A stretch of 64,000 nt of DNA from Cornus controversa (taxonomy: Eukaryota; Streptophyta; Magnoliopsida; Cornales; Cornaceae). Each line of letters starts with the position of its first letter. Position 1 is the first letter of the stretch. The stretch lies in contig CM048849.1 of assembly GCA_026545225.1 (NCBI GenBank), forward strand, positions 33,552,336-33,616,335, read 5' to 3'. Shown here piece by piece: positions 10,971 through 25,000 of the stretch. The notes beneath the pieces are model-generated. The model was not told where the DNA came from and made no database searches. It was given only the letters and a program-made list of their open reading frames with translations. The position numbers and the translations under genes were made by a program.

Positions 10971-11499
10971 AATTTTCCATTAATACAACCTCGTTCTATA
11001 TTTCTTGAATTATGAACAAGATATGTCCCATTTATATACTAATAATTTTAGGATTTAAATATTATCACATTATATAGACAACCTCACATTTCGAAGTATT
11101 TATAGAACGATATAAGGTCTTTCTATATATCAATCAACTGGTGTCTTAATAATTTTCTTAATGAGGTATAAGACTAAATTTGAGGATAGTTGAGCTTCCC
11201 CCACAACTTCTGGATAATTCAGAATTTATCTGCAAATCATTTGTATTTTTTGGTTCTTGCATTTTAGCAACACCATTTTATTTAAATTGCTAAATTGACT
11301 CTCAACCTCATTCTCAAATTTTGCTTCATAGTATCTTGTGTAATTCCTATCAAAGTATTAAATACTTTTTCTATCTCTCATGTGCACATATATTAAATCA
11401 CATATATCATTGTGATCTAATGCTAGAGGTACAACACTCTTTTGTACAGGTGAAAATTAATTCTAGCTAGTTAATTTCCTTTCACATATGCCAAATCTG
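10971..11499. other. Spacer between LTR fragments
   Basis: AT-rich sequence with no recognised coding motif. It may be decayed retroelement interior, but I cannot match it to anything else in the window. Confidence 0.4.
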
Positions 11500-12080
11500 A
11501 AAAATAGTTTGCCCTAATGGTACTGTATATACTTTCTCTCTTTAAAAAAATTTATTCTTCAGGCATCTCCTTTAGAGAAAATATAGATACATATATATAG
11601 GCAAAGAATTCCTAATTCTACTTGGACAAGAAGTTGAATACCAAAATAGAACTCTCCTAGAAGTTTCAAACCCAATAGGAATCAGGATTTTCGTCAAAAT
11701 TTATTTCTTATTTAGAACAAGCTAAGTGGGACCAGTGCCAAAATAATAGGACTAGTGGGACTTTGTAAAAATTTGCAGACACCAAATAACTGAGAAAGTT
11801 GGACCGGTCCTAACTATTGGGACCAGTCCTACTTTGAAAAACCCTAAATTTTCATTTAAACCCTAGTTTTTCAAAATAGGCTCAGAAAATATAAAGTGCA
11901 GAGTGTCTTCACCAAACTTACCTGTACTATATGATGTTCTTATTGATTTATCTGCTTCTATGCACTTGAGTTTCAGCTCGAATTTGTCGACAATCGATAC
12001 AAAGAATAAATCAAAAATTACAACTCAATTGATCAAGTTTTGATCACCGAAATATGCTAATTACAATTATATATCTCACA
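11500..12080 (-). mobile_element. Sirevirus-like copia LTR, partial
   Basis: Covers the start-proximal half of the LTR family (minus orientation), from the tactgtatatactttctc segment through the accggtcc and ttgatcaccgaaatatg segments to the true terminus atatctcaca at 12080. The other half is missing. It abuts gypsy integrase sequence directly at 12081. Confidence 0.75.
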
Positions 12081-12500
12081 GCTAATCTGACTGACCCATA
12101 CCTGGTTGACATGCATTACAAATTTGTGCACCAGTCTGAGACTCTCTACCACATCACAGTGAATGCAGGTATTCTATTCTACAAGAACAAAATTTTATTA
12201 TCTCCCACTTCACCTATACGACATGCAGTGTTGCAGGAGTTTCATGACTCTTAACTGGGTGGCCACTCTGGAGTACTGCAGACTTACATTACGCAACGAT
12301 AGTCTTTCCATTGGGAGGGCATGAAATGAGATATGCAAAAGTATGTCACTGCTTGTGATGTGTGTTAGCGCAATAAAAGTGAAGGTCGATTCCTGGCAGG
12401 TTTGCTACGACCTTTATCCATCCCCTCCAAGTTTGGGAGAAAATCAGGAGGAATGTAGATTTCACCTAAATTGGACAACGTACCAATCAAGAAAGATGTA
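12081..12500 (+). pseudogene. Ty3/gypsy integrase N-terminal fragment
   Basis: The plus strand reads a zinc-binding (H2C2) region of gypsy integrase: DPYLVDMHYKFVHQSETLYH, SPIRHAVLQEFHDS, then (after a stop) LGGHSGVLQTY, a WEGMK segment and a VTACDVC segment. The stop between FHDS and LGGHSG and the loss of everything beyond ~12500 show that it is dead. The RHAVLQEFHDS-LGGHSG arrangement resembles chromovirus-type integrases. It may belong to the same element class as the long LTR at 53912, which is inference. Confidence 0.82.
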
Positions 12501-12796
12501 TCTCCTTTGTTTCCCCTGAATTTGATGTGTAACGCGATACCAAATATTTAATAATTGCATGTTCAAGTATTAACTTTAAAATAATATATACTACAATAAA
12601 CAAACAAAAAATAAAGAAAAAGTTCAGAAGACAGCAAGCATATCATGTGACGGTGATATAAAAAAACTAGTTTTTCTTTATTCTAAAAAAATAAATAACA
12701 ATCTGAATTATTATCATGGAGAGAGACGAGAAACGACATATCAACAATGCACAGCAAAGTCCCACGAGGTAGAATATGAACCGGGTTTAGAATTTA
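12501..12796. other. Left outer flank of the satellite block
   Basis: No gene seen. AT-rich, ending in a mixed stretch (cccacgaggtagaatatg) just before the 330-bp flanking repeat. Confidence 0.4.
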
Positions 12797-13132
12797 GAGT
12801 TTATTATCATTCATAATCATTTGACGGTAGCTGCTTGTCTGTACAGAGAGAAGATAGTTCAGGGAGTTAAGTGTTCAAATAATAGTTGATAGGAATTTTT
12901 TGAAAAAGATAAGGATAATTCAGAGAGTTAAGTGTTCAAATAATAATTCAAGAATATTTTTTAAGAGAGATAAAATAGTTGAAGGGGGTTTAATGCACTT
13001 AACCCAATAAATGCATGTTTTACGAACATGATAGCCTGGCCAAGAGACATTTAATAAGTGTGTGATTGAAACTTTGTACATCCTTGTCACAGGAACAACC
13101 CCCATTAGAATTGTCTCATGCATAACGCAAGA
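12797..13132. repeat. ~330-bp direct repeat flanking the satellite block, left copy
   Basis: Runs from tttattatcattcataatc to ctcatgcat and is repeated in the same orientation at 32893-33222, with roughly one change in twenty by eye. It holds an internal duplication around the phrase gagttaagtgttcaaataat. The minus strand is open for about 67 codons in both copies, but no protein motif is seen and I do not call it a gene. The left copy is separated from the array by ~250 bp; the right copy abuts it. Confidence 0.85.
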
Positions 13133-13384
13133 GCCGGATCCTCTGCTGTAATCGGCTAATGCCGTATAGTGCTGTAATCCGAAAATCTACACATCTCATA
13201 TATCATCAACCAAAAGAAAACTAAATCATTAATAAAAGCCCATAACTTTTACCACAAATAATATTTTTTGATGAAATTAATTTTTTTAAATAGTATTTTC
13301 CGAGAGCTTCAATATAAGTATAATATAGGCTATGTTTTGACTTAAGATACAAAATTATGATATTTATAATTCATGTCAAATTAT
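13133..13384. other. Transition from flanking repeat to satellite
   Basis: Starts with a GC-richer piece holding two ctgctgtaatc/gtgctgtaatc copies (about 13144 and 13171), then AT-rich DNA leading into the first recognisable satellite units near 13385-13440. Confidence 0.45.
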
Positions 13385-14515
13385 GATATTCACACTATTA
13401 AACTACTTTCCACACACTTAAAACAAATATTTTTTTCTTATTTTTTTCCCTTCCAATTTTTTTTGGAACTCTTAGGCACATTTGAAAGATGTATTTTGCA
13501 CAAAAAATCATAAAAATTTATATTCACATTTTTTAGGCTAATTCTTTTCTCACTTTCCACACTTTTAAAGTACTTTCCACAAATTTAAAACTCATTTCCA
13601 CACATTTAAAGAATTTTTCCATACAACTAAAACAAATACTTTCTTATGTTTTTTCTTTCCAATTTTTTTAGGAACTCTTAGTCATATAAGAAAGATGTTT
13701 CTGCACAAAAAATTCATTAAAATTTATATTCATATTTTTTAATCCCATTTTTTAAAACTTTCCACACTTTTAAAGTACTTTCTACACACTTAAAACAAAT
13801 ATATATATATATTTTCCTTTCCAATTTTTTTGGAACTCTTAAGCACATTTGAAAGATGTATTTTTCACAAAAAATAATAAAAATTTATATTAATATTTTT
13901 TTGGCTAATTTTTTTCTCACTTTCCACACTTTTAAAGTACTTTCCACAAATTTAAAGTTCCTTTCCACACATTTAAAGAATTTTTCCACACACCTAAAAC
14001 AAATATTTTCTTATGTTTTTTCTTTCCAATTTTTTTAGGAACTCTTAGTCATATATGAAAGATGTTTTTGCACAAAAAATTCATAAAAATTTATATTCAC
14101 ATTTTTTAATCTCATTTATTTTAACTTTCCACACTTTTAAAGTACTTTCCACACACTTAAAACAACTATATATATATATATATTTTTTTTCTTTTCCAAA
14201 TTTTTTTTGGAACTCTTAGGCAAATTTGAAAGATTTATTTTCTACAAAAAATTATAAAAATTTATATTCACATTTTTTTGGCAAATTTTTTTCTCACTTT
14301 CCATACTTTTAAAATACTTTCCACACATTTAAAGTTCTTTTCCACACACCTAAAACAAATACTTTCTGATGTTTTTTCTTTCCAATTTATTTAGGAACTC
14401 TTAGTCATATATGAAAGATGTTTTTTCACAAAAAAATCATTAAAATTTATATTCACATTTTTTAATCACATTTTTTTAACTTTCCACACTTTTAAAGTAC
14501 TTTCCACACACATAA

Positions 14516-14560
<45 letters not shown>

Positions 14561-15956
14561 TTCCTTTCCAATTTTTTTTTGAACTCTTAGGCACATTTGA
14601 AAGATGTATTTTCTACAAAAAAATCATAAAAATTTATATTCACATTTTTTTGGCTAATTTGTTTCTCACTTTTCACACTTTTAAAATACTTTCCACACAT
14701 TTAAAGTACTTTTCCACACACCTAAAACAAATACTTTCATATGTTTTTTCTTTTCAATTTTTTTAGGAACTCTTAGTCATATATTAAAGATGTTTTTGCA
14801 CAAAAAATTCATAAAAATTTATATTCACATTTTTTAATATCATTTTTTTTTAACTTTCCACACTTCTAAAATACTTTCCACACATTTAAAACAAATACAT
14901 ATATATATATTTTTTTCCTTTCCAATTTTTTTTGGAACTCTTAGGCACATTTGAAAGATATATTTTCTACAAAAAATCATAAAAATTTATATTCACATTT
15001 TTTTGGCTAATTTTTTTCTCACTTTCCACACATTTAAAATACTTTCCACACATTTAAAGTACTTTGCCACACACCTAAAACAAATACTTTCTTACGTTTT
15101 TTTTTCCAATTTTTTTAGGAACTCTTACCCATATATGAAAGATGTTTTTGAACAAAAAATTCATTAAAATTTATATTCACATTTTTTAATCTCATTTTTT
15201 TTTAACTTTTCACACTTTTAAAGTACTTTCCACACACTTAAAATAAAAATATATATATATTTTTTTCCTTTCCAAATTTTTTGGAACTCTTAGGCACATT
15301 TGAAAGATGTATTTTCTACAAAAAATCATAAAAATTTATATTCACATTTTTTTGGCAAATATTTTTCTCACTTTCCATACATTTAAAATACTTTTCACAC
15401 ATTTAAAGTACTTTTCACACACCTAAAACAAATACTTTCTTATGTTTTTTCTTTCCAATTTTCTTAGGAACTCTGAGGCATATATGAAAGACGTTTTTGC
15501 ACAAAAAATTCATAAAAATTTATATTCACATTTTTTAATCTCATTTTTTTTAAACTTTCCACACTTTTAAAGTACTTTCCACACACTTAAAACAAATATA
15601 TATATATATTTTTTCCTTTCCAATTTTTTTGGAACTCTTAGGCACATTTGAAAGATGTATTTTCCACAAAAAATCATAAAAATTTATATTCACATTTTTT
15701 TGGCTAATTTTTTTTCTCACTTTCCACACTTTTAAAATACTTTCCACACATTTAAAGTACTTTTTCACACATTTAAAGTACTTTTCCACACACCTAAAAC
15801 AAATACTTTCTTATGTTTCTTCTTTCCAATTTTCTTAAGAACTCTTAGGCATATGAAAGATGTTTTTGCACAAAAAATTCATAAAAATTTATATTCACAT
15901 TTTTTAATCTCATTTTTTTTAACTTTCCACACTTTTAAAGTACTTTCCACACACTT

Positions 15957-16013
<57 letters not shown>

Positions 16014-19000
16014 TTTTTTTTTCCTTTCCAACTGTTTTTGGAACTCTTAGGCACATTTGAAAGATGTATTTTAAACAAAAAATAATAAAAATTTATATTC
16101 ACATTTTTTTGGCTAATTTTTTTCTCACTTTCCACCGTTTTAAAGTACTTTCCACAAATTTAAAGTTCCTTTCCACACATTTAAAGGATTTTTTCACACA
16201 CCTAAAACAAATACTTTCTGATGTTTTTTCTTTCCAATTTTCTTAGGAACTCTTAGGCATATATGAAAGATGTTTTTGCACAAAAAATTCATAAAAATTT
16301 ATATTCACATTTTTTAATCTCATTTTTTTAACTTTCCACACTTTTAAAGTACTTTCCATCCACTTGAAACAAATATATATATATATATATTTTTTTTCCT
16401 TTCCAATTTTTTTTGGAACTCTTAGGCACATTTGAAAGATGTATTTTCTACAAAAAAATAATAAAAATTTATATTCACATTTTTTTGGCAAATTTTTTTC
16501 TCACTTTCCACCGTTTTAAAGTACTTTCCACAAATTTAAAGTTCCTTTCCATACATTTAAAGTACTTTTCCACACACCTAAAACAAATACTTTCTTATGT
16601 TTTTTCTTTCTAATTTTTTTAGGAACTCTTAGTCATATATGAAAGATATTTTTGCACAAAAAATTCATTAAAATTTATATTCATATTTTTTAATCTCATT
16701 TTTTTAACTTTCCACACTTTTAAAGTACTTTCCCCACATTTAAAACAAATATATATATATATTTTTTTCCTTTCCAATTTTTTTTGGAACTCTTAGGCAC
16801 ATTTGAAAGATGTATTTTCCACAAAAAATAATAAAAATTTATATTCACATTTTTTTGACTAATTTTTTTCTCACTTTCCACCGTTTTAAAGTACTTTCCA
16901 CAAATTTAAAGTTCCTTTCCACACATTTAAAGAATTTTTCCACACACCTAAAACAAATACTTTCTTATGTTTTTTCTTTCCAATTTTTTTAGGAACTCTT
17001 AGTCATATATGAAAGATGTTTTTACACAAAAATTCATTAAAATTTATATTCACATTTTTTAATCTCATTTTTTTTAACTTTCCACACTTTTAAAGTACTT
17101 TCCACACACTTAAAACAAATATATATATATATTTTTCCTTTCCAATTGTTTTTGGAACTCTTAGGCACATTTGAAAGATGTATTTTCCACAAAAAATAAT
17201 AAAAATTTATATTCACATATTTTTGGCTAATTTTTTTCTCACTTTCCACCGTTTTAAAGTACTTTCCACAAATTTAAAGTTCCTTTCCACACATTTAAAG
17301 AATTTTTCCACACACCTAAAACAAATACTTTCTTAAGTTTTTTGTTTCCAATTTATTTAGGAACTCTTAGTCATATATGAAAGATGTTTTTGCACAAAAA
17401 TTCATTAAAATTTATATTCACATTTTTTTTAACTTTACACAAATTTAAAGTACTTTCCACACATTTAGAACAAATATTTTATTTATTTATTTTTTTCCAA
17501 TTTTTTTTGGAACTCTTAGGCACATTTGAAAGATGTATTTTCCACAAAAAATAATAAAAATTTATATTCACATTTTTTTGGCTAATTTTTTTCTCACTTT
17601 CCACCGTTTTAAAGTACTTTCCACAAATTTAAAGTTCCTTTCCACACATTTAAAGTACTTTTCCAAACACCTAAAACAAATCCTTTCTTATGTTTTTTCC
17701 TTCCAATTTTTTTAGGAACTCTTACCCATATATGAAAGATGTTTTTACACAAAAATTCATTAAAATTTATATTCACATTTTTTAATCTCATTTTTTTTTT
17801 AACTTTCCACACTTTTAAAGTACTTTCCACACACTTAAAACAAATATATATATATATATATATTTTTCCTTTCCAATTTTTTTTGGAACTCTTAGGCACA
17901 TTTGAAAGATGTATTTTACACAAAAAATAATAAAAATTTATATTCACATTTTTTTGGCTAATTTTTTTCTCACTTTCCACCGTTTTAAAGTACTTTCCAC
18001 AAATTTAAAGTTCCTTTCCACACATTTAAAGTACTTTTCCACACACCTAAAACAAATCCTTTCTTATGTTTTTTCCTTCCAATTTTTTTAGGAACTCTTA
18101 CCCATATATGAAAGATGTTTTTACACAAAAATTCATTAAAATTTATATTCACATTTTTTAATCTCATTTTTTTTAACATTCCACACTTTTAAAGTACTTT
18201 CCACACACTTAAAACAAATATATATATATATATTTTTCCTTTCCAATTTTTTTTGGAACTCTTAGGCACATTTGAAAGATGTATTTTACACAAAAAATAA
18301 TAAAAATTTATATTCACATTTTTTTGGCTAATTTTTTTCTCACTTTCCACCGTTTTAAAGTACTTTCCACAAATTTAAAGTTCCTTTCCACACATTTAAA
18401 GGATTTTTTCACACACCTAAAACAAATACTTTCTGATGTTTTTTCTTTCCAATTTTCTTAGGAACTCTTAGGCATATATGAAAGATGTTTTTGCACAAAA
18501 AATTCATAAAAATTTATATTCACATTTTTTAATCTCATTTTTTTAACTTTCCACACTTTTAAAGTACTTTCCATACACTTGAAACAAATATATATATATA
18601 TATATTTTTTTTTTTTCCTTTCCAATTTTTTTTGGAACTCTTAGGCACATTTGAAAGATGTATTTTCTACAAAAAAATAATAAAAATTTATATTCACATT
18701 TTTTTGGCAAATTTTTTTCTCACTTTCCACCGTTTTAAAGTACTTTCCACAAATTTAAAGTTCCTTTCCATACATTTAAAGTACTTTTCCACACACCTAA
18801 AACAAATACTTTCTTATGTTTTTTCTTTGTAATTTTTTTAGGAACTCTTAGTCATATATGAAAGATATTTTTGCACAAAAAATTCATTAAAATTTATATT
18901 CATATTTTTTAATCTCATTTTTTTAACTTTCCACACTTTTAAAGTACTTTCCCCACACTTAAAACAAATATATATATTTTTTTTTCCTTTCCAATTTTTT

Positions 19001-22000
19001 TTGGAACTCTTAGGCACATTTGAAAGATGTATTTTCCACAAAAAATAATAAAAATTTATATTCACATTTTTTTGGCTAATTTTTTTCTCACTTTCCACCG
19101 TTTTAAAGTACTTTCCACAAATTTAAAGTTCATTTCCACACATTTAAAGAATTTTTCCACACACCTAAAACAAATACTTTCTTATGTTTTTTCTTTCGAA
19201 TTTTTTTAGGAACTCTTAGTCATATATGAAAGATGTTTTTACACAAAAATTCATTAAAATTTATATTCACATTTTTTAATCTCATTTTTTTTAACTTTCC
19301 ACACTTTTAAAGTACTTTCCACACACTTAAAACAAATATATATATATATTTTTCCTTTCCAATTGTTTTTGGAACTCTTAGGCACATTTGAAAGATGTAT
19401 TTTCCACAAAAAATAATAAAAATTTATATTCACATATTTTTGGCTAATTTTTTTCTCACTTTCCACCGTTTTAAAGTACTTTCCACAAATTTAAAGATCC
19501 TTTCCACACATTTAAAGAATTTTTCCACACACCTAAAACAAATACTTTCTTATGTTTTTTGTTTCCAATTTATTTAGGAACTCTTAGTCATATATGAAAG
19601 ATGTTTTTGCACAAAAAATTCATTAAAATTTATATTCACATTTTTTTTAACTTTACACAAATTTTAAGTACTTTCCCCACATTTAGAACAAATATTTTTT
19701 TTATTTATTTTTTTCCAATTTTTTTTGGAACTCTTAGGCACATTTGAAAGATGTATTTTCCACAAAAAATAATAAAAATTTATATTCACATTTTTTTGGC
19801 TAATTTTTTTCTCACTTTCCACCGTTTTAAAGTACTTTCCACAAATTTAAAGTTCCTTTCCACACGTTTAAAGTACTTTTCCACACACCTAAAATAAATC
19901 ATTTCTTATGTTTTTTCCTTCCAATTTTTTTAGGAACTCTTACCCATATATGAAAGATGTTTTTACACAAAAATTCATTAAAATTTATATTCACATTTTT
20001 TAATCTCATTTTTTTTTAACTTTCCACACTTTTAAAGTACTTTCCACACACTTAAAACAAATATATATATATATATTTTTCCTTTCCAATTTTTTTTGGA
20101 ACTCTTAGGCACATTTGAAAGATGTATTTTCCACAAAAAATAATAAAAATTTATATTCACATTTTTTTGGCTAATTTTTTTCTCACTTTCCACCGTTTTA
20201 AAGTACTTTCCACAAATTTAAAGTTCCTTTCCACACATTTAAAGTACTTTTCCACACACCTAAAACAAATCCTTTCTTATGTTTTTTCCTTCCAATTTTT
20301 TTAGGAACTCTTACCCATATATGAAAGATGTTTTTACACAAAAATTCATTAAAATTTATATTCACATTTTTTAATCTCATTTTTTTTTAACTTTCCACAC
20401 TTTTAAAGTACTTTCCACACACTTAAAACAAATATATATATATATATATTTTTCCTTTCCAATTGTTTTTGGAACTCTTAGGCACATTTGAAAGATGTAT
20501 TTTCCACAAAAAATAATAAAAATTTATATTCACATATTTTTGGCTAATTTTTTTCTCACTTTCCACCGTTTTAAAGTACTTTCCACAAATTTAAAGATCC
20601 TTTCCACACATTTAAAGAATTTTTCCACACACCTAAAACAAAACCTTTCTTATGTTTTTTGTTTCCAATTTATTTAGGAACTCTTAGTCATATATGAAAG
20701 ATGTTTTTGCACAAAAAATTCATTAAAATTTATATTCACATTTTTTTTAACTTTACACAAATTTAAAGTACTTTCCCCACATTTAGAACAAATATTTTTT
20801 TTATTTATTTTTTTCCAATTTTTTTTGGAACTCTTAGGCACATTTGAAAGATGTATTTTCCACAAAAAATAATAAAAATTTATATTCACATTTTTTTGGC
20901 TAATTTTTTTCTCACTTTCCACCGTTTTAAAGTACTTTCCACAAATTTAAAGTTCCTTTCCACACGTTTAAAGTACTTTTCCATACACCTAAAACAAATC
21001 ATTTCTTATGTTTTTTCCTTCCAATTTTTTTAGGAACTCTTACCCATATATGAAAGATGTTTTTACACAAAAATTCATTAAAATTTATATTCACATTTTT
21101 TAATCTCATTTTTTTTTAACTTTCCACACTTTTAAAGTACTTTCCACACACTTAAAACAAATATATATATATATATTTTTCCTTTCCAATTTTTTTTGGA
21201 ACTCTTAGGCACATTTGAAAGATGTATTTTCCACAAAAAATAATAAAAATTTATATTCACATTTTTTTGGCTAATTTTTTTCTCACTTTCCACCGTTTTA
21301 AAGTACTTTCCACAAATTTAAAGTTCCTTTCCACACATTTAAAGGATTTTTTCACACACCTAAAACAAATACTTTCTGATGTTTTTTCTTTCCAATTTTC
21401 TTAGGAACTCTTAGGCATATATGAAAGATGTTTTTGCACAAAAAATTCATAAAAATTTATATTCACATTTTTTAATCTCATTTTTTTAACTTTCCACACT
21501 TTTAAAGTACTTTCCATACACTTGAAACAAATATATATATATATATATATTTTTTTTTTCCTTTCCAATTTTTTTTGGAACTCTTAGGCACATTTGAAAG
21601 ATGTATTTTCTACAAAAAAATAATAAAAATTTATATTCACATTTTTTTGGCAAATTTTTTTCTCACTTTCCACCGTTTTAAAGTACTTTCCACAAATTTA
21701 AAGTTCCTTTCCATACATTTAAAGTACTTTTCCACACACCTAAAACAAATACTTTCTTATGTTTTTTCTTTGTAATTTTTTTAGGAACTCTTAGTCATAT
21801 ATGAAAGATATTTTTGCACAAAAAATTCATTAAAATTTATATTCATATTTTTTAATCTCATTTTTTTAACTTTCCACACTTTTAAAGTACTTTCCCCACA
21901 CTTAAAACAAATATATATATTTTTTTTTCCTTTCCAATTTTTTTTGGAACTCTTAGGCACATTTGAAAGATGTATTTTCCACAAAAAATAATAAAAATTT

Positions 22001-25000
22001 ATATTCACATTTTTTTGGCTAATTTTTTTCTCACTTTCCACCGTTTTAAAGTACTTTCCACAAATTTAAAGTTCATTTCCACACATTTAAAGAATTTTTC
22101 CACACACCTAAAACAAATACTTTCTTATGTTTTTTCTTTCGAATTTTTTTAGGAACTCTTAGTCATATATGAAAGATGTTTTTACACAAAAATTCATTAA
22201 AATTTATATTCACATTTTTTAATCTCATTTTTTTTAACTTTCCACACTTTTAAAGTACTTTCCACACACTTAAAACAAATATATATATATATTTTTCCTT
22301 TCCAATTGTTTTTGGAACTCTTAGGCACATTTGAAAGATGTATTTTCCACAAAAAATAATAAAAATTTATATTCACATATTTTTGGCTAATTTTTTTCTC
22401 ACTTTCCACCGTTTTAAAGTACTTTCCACAAATTTAAAGATCCTTTCCACACATTTAAAGAATTTTTCCACACACCTAAAACAAATACTTTCTTATGTTT
22501 TTTGTTTCCAATTTATTTAGGAACTCTTAGTCATATATGAAAGATGTTTTTGCACAAAAAATTCATTAAAATTTATATTCACATTTTTTTTAACTTTACA
22601 CAAATTTTAAGTACTTTCCCCACATTTAGAACAAATATTTTTTTTATTTATTTTTTTCCAATTTTTTTTGGAACTCTTAGGCACATTTGAAAGATGTATT
22701 TTCCACAAAAAATAATAAAAATTTATATTCACATTTTTTTGGCTAATTTTTTTCTCACTTTCCACCGTTTTAAAGTACTTTCCACAAATTTAAAGTTCCT
22801 TTCCACACGTTTAAAGTACTTTTCCACACACCTAAAATAAATCATTTCTTATGTTTTTTCCTTCCAATTTTTTTAGGAACTCTTACCCATATATGAAAGA
22901 TGTTTTTACACAAAAATTCATTAAAATTTATATTCACATTTTTTAATCTCATTTTTTTTTAACTTTCCACACTTTTAAAGTACTTTCCACACACTTAAAA
23001 CAAATATATATATATATATTTTTCCTTTCCAATTTTTTTTGGAACTCTTAGGCACATTTGAAAGATGTATTTTCCACAAAAAATAATAAAAATTTATATT
23101 CACATTTTTTTGGCTAATTTTTTTCTCACTTTCCACCGTTTTAAAGTACTTTCCACAAATTTAAAGTTCCTTTCCACACATTTAAAGTACTTTTCCACAC
23201 ACCTAAAACAAATCCTTTCTTATGTTTTTTCCTTCCAATTTTTTTAGGAACTCTTACCCATATATGAAAGATGTTTTTACACAAAAATTCATTAAAATTT
23301 ATATTCACATTTTTTAATCTCATTTTTTTTTAACTTTCCACACTTTTAAAGTACTTTCCACACACTTAAAACAAATATATATATATATATATTTTTCCTT
23401 TCCAATTGTTTTTGGAACTCTTAGGCACATTTGAAAGATGTATTTTCCACAAAAAATAATAAAAATTTATATTCACATATTTTTGGCTAATTTTTTTCTC
23501 ACTTTCCACCGTTTTAAAGTACTTTCCACAAATTTAAAGATCCTTTCCACACATTTAAAGAATTTTTCCACACACCTAAAACAAAACCTTTCTTATGTTT
23601 TTTGTTTCCAATTTATTTAGGAACTCTTAGTCATATATGAAAGATGTTTTTGCACAAAAAATTCATTAAAATTTATATTCACATTTTTTTTAACTTTACA
23701 CAAATTTAAAGTACTTTCCCCACATTTAGAACAAATATTTTTTTTATTTATTTTTTTCCAATTTTTTTTGGAACTCTTAGGCACATTTGAAAGATGTATT
23801 TTCCACAAAAAATAATAAAAATTTATATTCACATTTTTTTGGCTAATTTTTTTCTCACTTTCCACCGTTTTAAAGTACTTTCCACAAATTTAAAGTTCCT
23901 TTCCACACGTTTAAAGTACTTTTCCATACACCTAAAACAAATCATTTCTTATGTTTTTTCCTTCCAATTTTTTTAGGAACTCTTACCCATATATGAAAGA
24001 TGTTTTTACACAAAAATTCATTAAAATTTATATTCACATTTTTTAATCTCATTTTTTTTTAACTTTCCACACTTTTAAAGTACTTTCCACACACTTAAAA
24101 CAAATATATATATATATATTTTTCCTTTCCAATTTTTTTTGGAACTCTTAGGCACATTTGAAAGATGTATTTTCCACAAAAAATAATAAAAATTTATATT
24201 CACATTTTTTTGGCTAATTTTTTTCTCACTTTCCACCGTTTTAAAGTACTTTCCACAAATTTAAAGTTCCTTTCCACACATTTAAAGGATTTTTTCACAC
24301 ACCTAAAACAAATACTTTCTGATGTTTTTTCTTTCCAATTTTCTTAGGAACTCTTAGGCATATATGAAAGATGTTTTTGCACAAAAAATTCATAAAAATT
24401 TATATTCACATTTTTTAATCTCATTTTTTTTTAACTTTCCACACTTTTAAAGTACTTTCCATACACTTGAAACAAATATATATATATATATATATTTTTT
24501 TTTTCCTTTCCAATTTTTTTTGGAACTCTTAGGCACATTTGAAAGATGTATTTTCTACAAAAAAATAATAAAAATTTATATTCACATTTTTTTGGCAAAT
24601 TTTTTTCTCACTTTCCACCGTTTTAAAGTACTTTCCACAAATTTAAAGTTCCTTTCCATACATTTAAAGTACTTTTCCACACACCTAAAACAAATACTTT
24701 CTTATGTTTTTTCTTTCTAATTTTTTTAGGAACTCTTAGTCATATATGAAAGATATTTTTGCACAAAAAATTCATTAAAATTTATATTCATATTTTTTAA
24801 TCTCATTTTTTTAACTTTCCACACTTTTAAAGTACTTTTCCCACACTTAAAACAAATATATATATATTTTTTTCCTTTCCAATTTTTTTTGGAACTCTTA
24901 GGCACATTTGAAAGATGTATTTTCCACAAAAAATAATAAAAATTTATATTCACATTTTTTTGACTAATTTTTTTCTCACTTTCCACCGTTTTAAAGTTCT

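Noticed and set aside
9010-12085. The two copia LTR fragments at 9015 and 11500 as the ends of one element
   Set aside because: The DNA between them is a fragment of an unrelated LTR, flanking 5-mers differ (gtaaa, gctaa), and no copia coding sequence lies between.
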